This document shows positions 15,440 to 16,824 of a DNA stretch of 16,824 nt, piece by piece. The number at the start of each line of letters is the position of its first letter. The stretch's first letter is position 1. The position numbers and the translations under genes were made by a program. Source of the DNA: Elusimicrobiota bacterium (GTDB taxonomy: Bacteria > CG03 > SLGR01 > PWQF01); the NCBI GenBank assembly GCA_003557485.1, contig PWOI01000096.1, positions 1 to 16,824 of the forward strand, given 5' to 3'. Under the pieces are notes generated by a model. That model made no database searches. It had not been told where the DNA came from and was given only the letters and a program-made list of their open reading frames with translations.

Positions 15440-16539
15440 GTGATGTATATTTTGCGTCAAGGCGAAGCGGCCCGGGAAGCTCCCTGATAGATAAGACAAG
15501 AAAACTTATAAAAAAAATAAATTTCGCCTCCGAACTTAAGGAAAAAGATACGGTTGCGATAAAACTGCATTTCGGCGAGCCGGAACTGACGACTAACCTC
15601 AGGCCTGCGTTTGTAAGGCCTTTTGTTGAAGAGATAAAAAAAGCAAAAGCCCATCCTTTTCTGACCGATGCCAGCACTATTTACGCGGGTCCCCGCTCAG
15701 AGGGAGTTACCCATGCCTGTGTTGCCGAGAAGAATGGATTTACCCTTTACTCAACCGGAGCGCCGGTTGTGATAGCTGACGGTATAGACGGAAATAACTA
15801 TGTGGAAGTGCAGGTAAATACTCCCCATTATGATAAAGTTAAAGTAGCCGGTGAAGCTCACAGGGCCAAAGTAATGGTGGTTCTCTCACATTTCAAAGGT
15901 CACGAGATTTTTGGTTTCGGGGGAGCGGTTAAGAATATAGCAATGGGACTTGCAAGCAAGCAGGGGAAACTTTCTCTCCATTCTACCGTAACTCCGTTCA
16001 TAAAACAGAAGCTCTGCACTGCCTGCGGGAGGTGCGTGAGGTGGTGCGCACCCGGCGCAATTGAAATAAGGGGTAAAACTGCAGTAATAACGGGAAGCAA
16101 ATGTACCGGGTGCGGACACTGCATAATGGTATGCCCCGAAAAAGCTGCAAAGATCAAATGGGATATAGATTTTTCAGAGGCGCAGGAAAAGCTTGCCGAA
16201 TACGCCTGGGGAATAGTGGAGCCAAAAAAAGGAAAGATATGGTATTTTAATTTTCTTCTGGATATAACGCCGGAGTGCGACTGTTATACTTTCTCTGATT
16301 CAGCTCTTGTACACGATATAGGTATCCTTGCCTCGCGCGATCCTGTTTCAATAGATAGCGCTTCATATGATCTAGTAAAGAAAGCCGCCCCCAACCCCGA
16401 CAGCAAAGCCTCCAAAGCCGGCCCCGGTAAGGACAAATTCGCCGAGGGTTACCCTGATACAAACCCCGAACCAATGTTTAAAATGGCGGAGAAAATAGGC
16501 CTGGGTCAACGCCGTTATAAGCTTATTGAAATAGAATAA
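15436..16539 (+). CDS. DUF362 protein with two 4Fe-4S ferredoxin motifs
   Basis: A 367-residue cytoplasmic protein. The DUF362 part occupies most of the chain, with VAIKLHFGEP near the start, NYVEVQVNTPHYD, VLSHFKGHEIFGFGGAVKN and a C-terminal FNFLLDITPECDCYTFSD. Inserted are two iron-sulfur motifs: Cys194, 197, 200 with Cys204 (CTACGRCVRWCA) and Cys223, 226, 229 with Cys233 (CTGCGHCIMVCP). Such proteins are widespread in anaerobes and their reaction is unknown; electron transfer is a reasonable expectation from the clusters. It overlaps larC by four bases (ATGA), so it belongs to the NPN-cofactor transcript. A link to cofactor maturation or use is inference from position only. No transmembrane segment or signal peptide is visible. 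Confidence 0.9.
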   Translation: MSDVYFASRRSGPGSSLIDKTRKLIKKINFASELKEKDTVAIKLHFGEPELTTNLRPAFVRPFVEEIKKAKAHPFLTDASTIYAGPRSEGVTHACVAEKNGFTLYSTGAPVVIADGIDGNNYVEVQVNTPHYDKVKVAGEAHRAKVMVVLSHFKGHEIFGFGGAVKNIAMGLASKQGKLSLHSTVTPFIKQKLCTACGRCVRWCAPGAIEIRGKTAVITGSKCTGCGHCIMVCPEKAAKIKWDIDFSEAQEKLAEYAWGIVEPKKGKIWYFNFLLDITPECDCYTFSDSALVHDIGILASRDPVSIDSASYDLVKKAAPNPDSKASKAGPGKDKFAEGYPDTNPEPMFKMAEKIGLGQRRYKLIEIE

Positions 16540-16548
16540 ATCTCTGAG

Positions 16549-16574
16549 AAAAAGAAAGATTGAATTTTCTTTTT
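16549..16574 (+). terminator. Possible weak A/T-rich hairpin after the operon
   Basis: AAAAAGAAA (16549-16557) can pair with TTTCTTTTT (16566-16574), just after the DUF362 stop. The stem has a single G-C pair and is followed by TAATTTTA. It could terminate the long transcript but overlaps the tRNA promoter. Weak evidence. Confidence 0.3.
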
Positions 16575-16588
16575 TAATTTTATACAAT
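16560..16588 (+). promoter_or_regulatory. Sigma-70-type promoter for tRNA-Arg
   Basis: TTGAAT (16560-16565, 4 of 6 to TTGACA) and TACAAT (16583-16588, 5 of 6 to TATAAT) are separated by 17 nt. Initiation near 16595 would give a short leader before the tRNA at 16604. Confidence 0.6.
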
Positions 16589-16603
16589 CACACCCGAAGC
16601 GTT

Positions 16604-16679
16604 ACCCCCGTAGCTCAGTGGATAGAGCACAGGTTTCCTAAACCTGGTGTCGAAGGTTCGATTCCTTCCGGGGGTGCCA
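16604..16679 (+). tRNA. tRNA-Arg (anticodon CCT)
   Basis: A complete cloverleaf of 76 nt. The acceptor stem ACCCCCG (16604-16610) pairs with CGGGGGT (16669-16675), followed by discriminator G and an encoded CCA (16677-16679). The D arm is GCTC/GAGC (16613-16616 with 16625-16628). The anticodon stem CAGGT/ACCTG has a loop with CCT at 16637-16639, reading AGG arginine codons, which are common in these genes. The T arm GAAGG-TTCGATT-CCTTC lies at 16652-16668. All stems pair perfectly. Confidence 0.97.
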
Positions 16680-16824
16680 CTTCCTTCCTTTTAATGTTTA
16701 TTGTTGAGGCATTTTCGCTGTAAAGAACCATCGACAATAGATAGAAGGCATCAAAAAAGACTTTTGCCCCAATCTGGATTGACGAGAAAGGTTTTGGGTA
16801 GTGTCAATTTTCGGTGTTTTCACC
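16680..16824. other. Non-coding tail after the tRNA, with an inverted repeat
   Basis: No open reading frame or RNA family was recognised in these 145 nt. An imperfect inverted repeat TATTGTTGA (16699-16707) / TCGACAATA (16731-16739) pairs over nine positions (one G-U) with a 23-nt loop. The last 30 nt contain two similar phrases, GTGTCAATTTTC and GTGTTTTCACC, that look like insertion-sequence end sequence, but this is unproven. Confidence 0.45.

Noticed and set aside
16549-16574. Strong rho-independent terminator
   Set aside because: The hairpin is almost all A-T and overlaps the tRNA promoter, so it is kept only as a weak candidate.
1-16824. CRISPR array, complete insertion sequence or prophage genes
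   Set aside because: No spaced direct repeats, transposase, integrase or phage structural motifs were seen in any frame.

Overview
This 16.8 kb window comes from a bacterial chromosome. It is densely packed and entirely plus-strand: about 17 genes with gaps of at most 50 nt or overlaps of 1-17 nt, then one tRNA gene and a short non-coding tail. The codon style is slightly AT-rich (frequent ATA Ile and AGA/AGG Arg, several TTG/GTG starts). A lipoprotein of NlpD type beside pcm and a sigma factor suggests a diderm (Gram-negative-type) envelope. The [4Fe-4S] proteins and nickel-pincer cofactor genes suggest an anaerobe. The mixture resembles uncultured candidate-phylum genomes, but I cannot name the taxon from the sequence alone.

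Layout: (1) 1-3037: the C-terminal end of a PTS enzyme I / PEP-utilizing protein, then lepA (elongation factor 4) and lepB (signal peptidase I). (2) 3053-7041: a sugar-nucleotide / surface-glycan cassette of an NAD-dependent epimerase, a GT2 glycosyltransferase, a second GalE-like epimerase interrupted by one in-frame TGA, and a phosphoglucomutase/phosphomannomutase. (3) 7064-9732: metK (SAM synthetase) translationally coupled to an HD-superfamily phosphohydrolase. (4) 9740-12215: pcm, an acylphosphatase, an NlpD-like lipoprotein (LysM plus a catalytically dead M23/LytM domain) and a sigma-70-family factor. This recalls the enterobacterial pcm-nlpD-rpoS order, although the sigma factor has unusual promoter-melting and -10 recognition residues. 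(5) 12215-16539: apt, then larE-larB-larC for the nickel-pincer nucleotide (NPN) cofactor, overlapping a DUF362/ferredoxin protein; no larA is present. (6) 16560-16679: a promoter and tRNA-Arg(CCU), followed by about 145 nt of non-coding sequence that may be the edge of a mobile element.

The genes look mostly like long co-transcribed housekeeping runs. The parts most worth a second look are the NPN-cofactor/DUF362 cassette without its known client enzyme, the sigma factor with altered region 2.3/2.4, the degenerate LytM lipoprotein in conserved synteny, the nonsense codon in the second epimerase, and homopolymer tracts in the glycosyltransferase, larE and larC.
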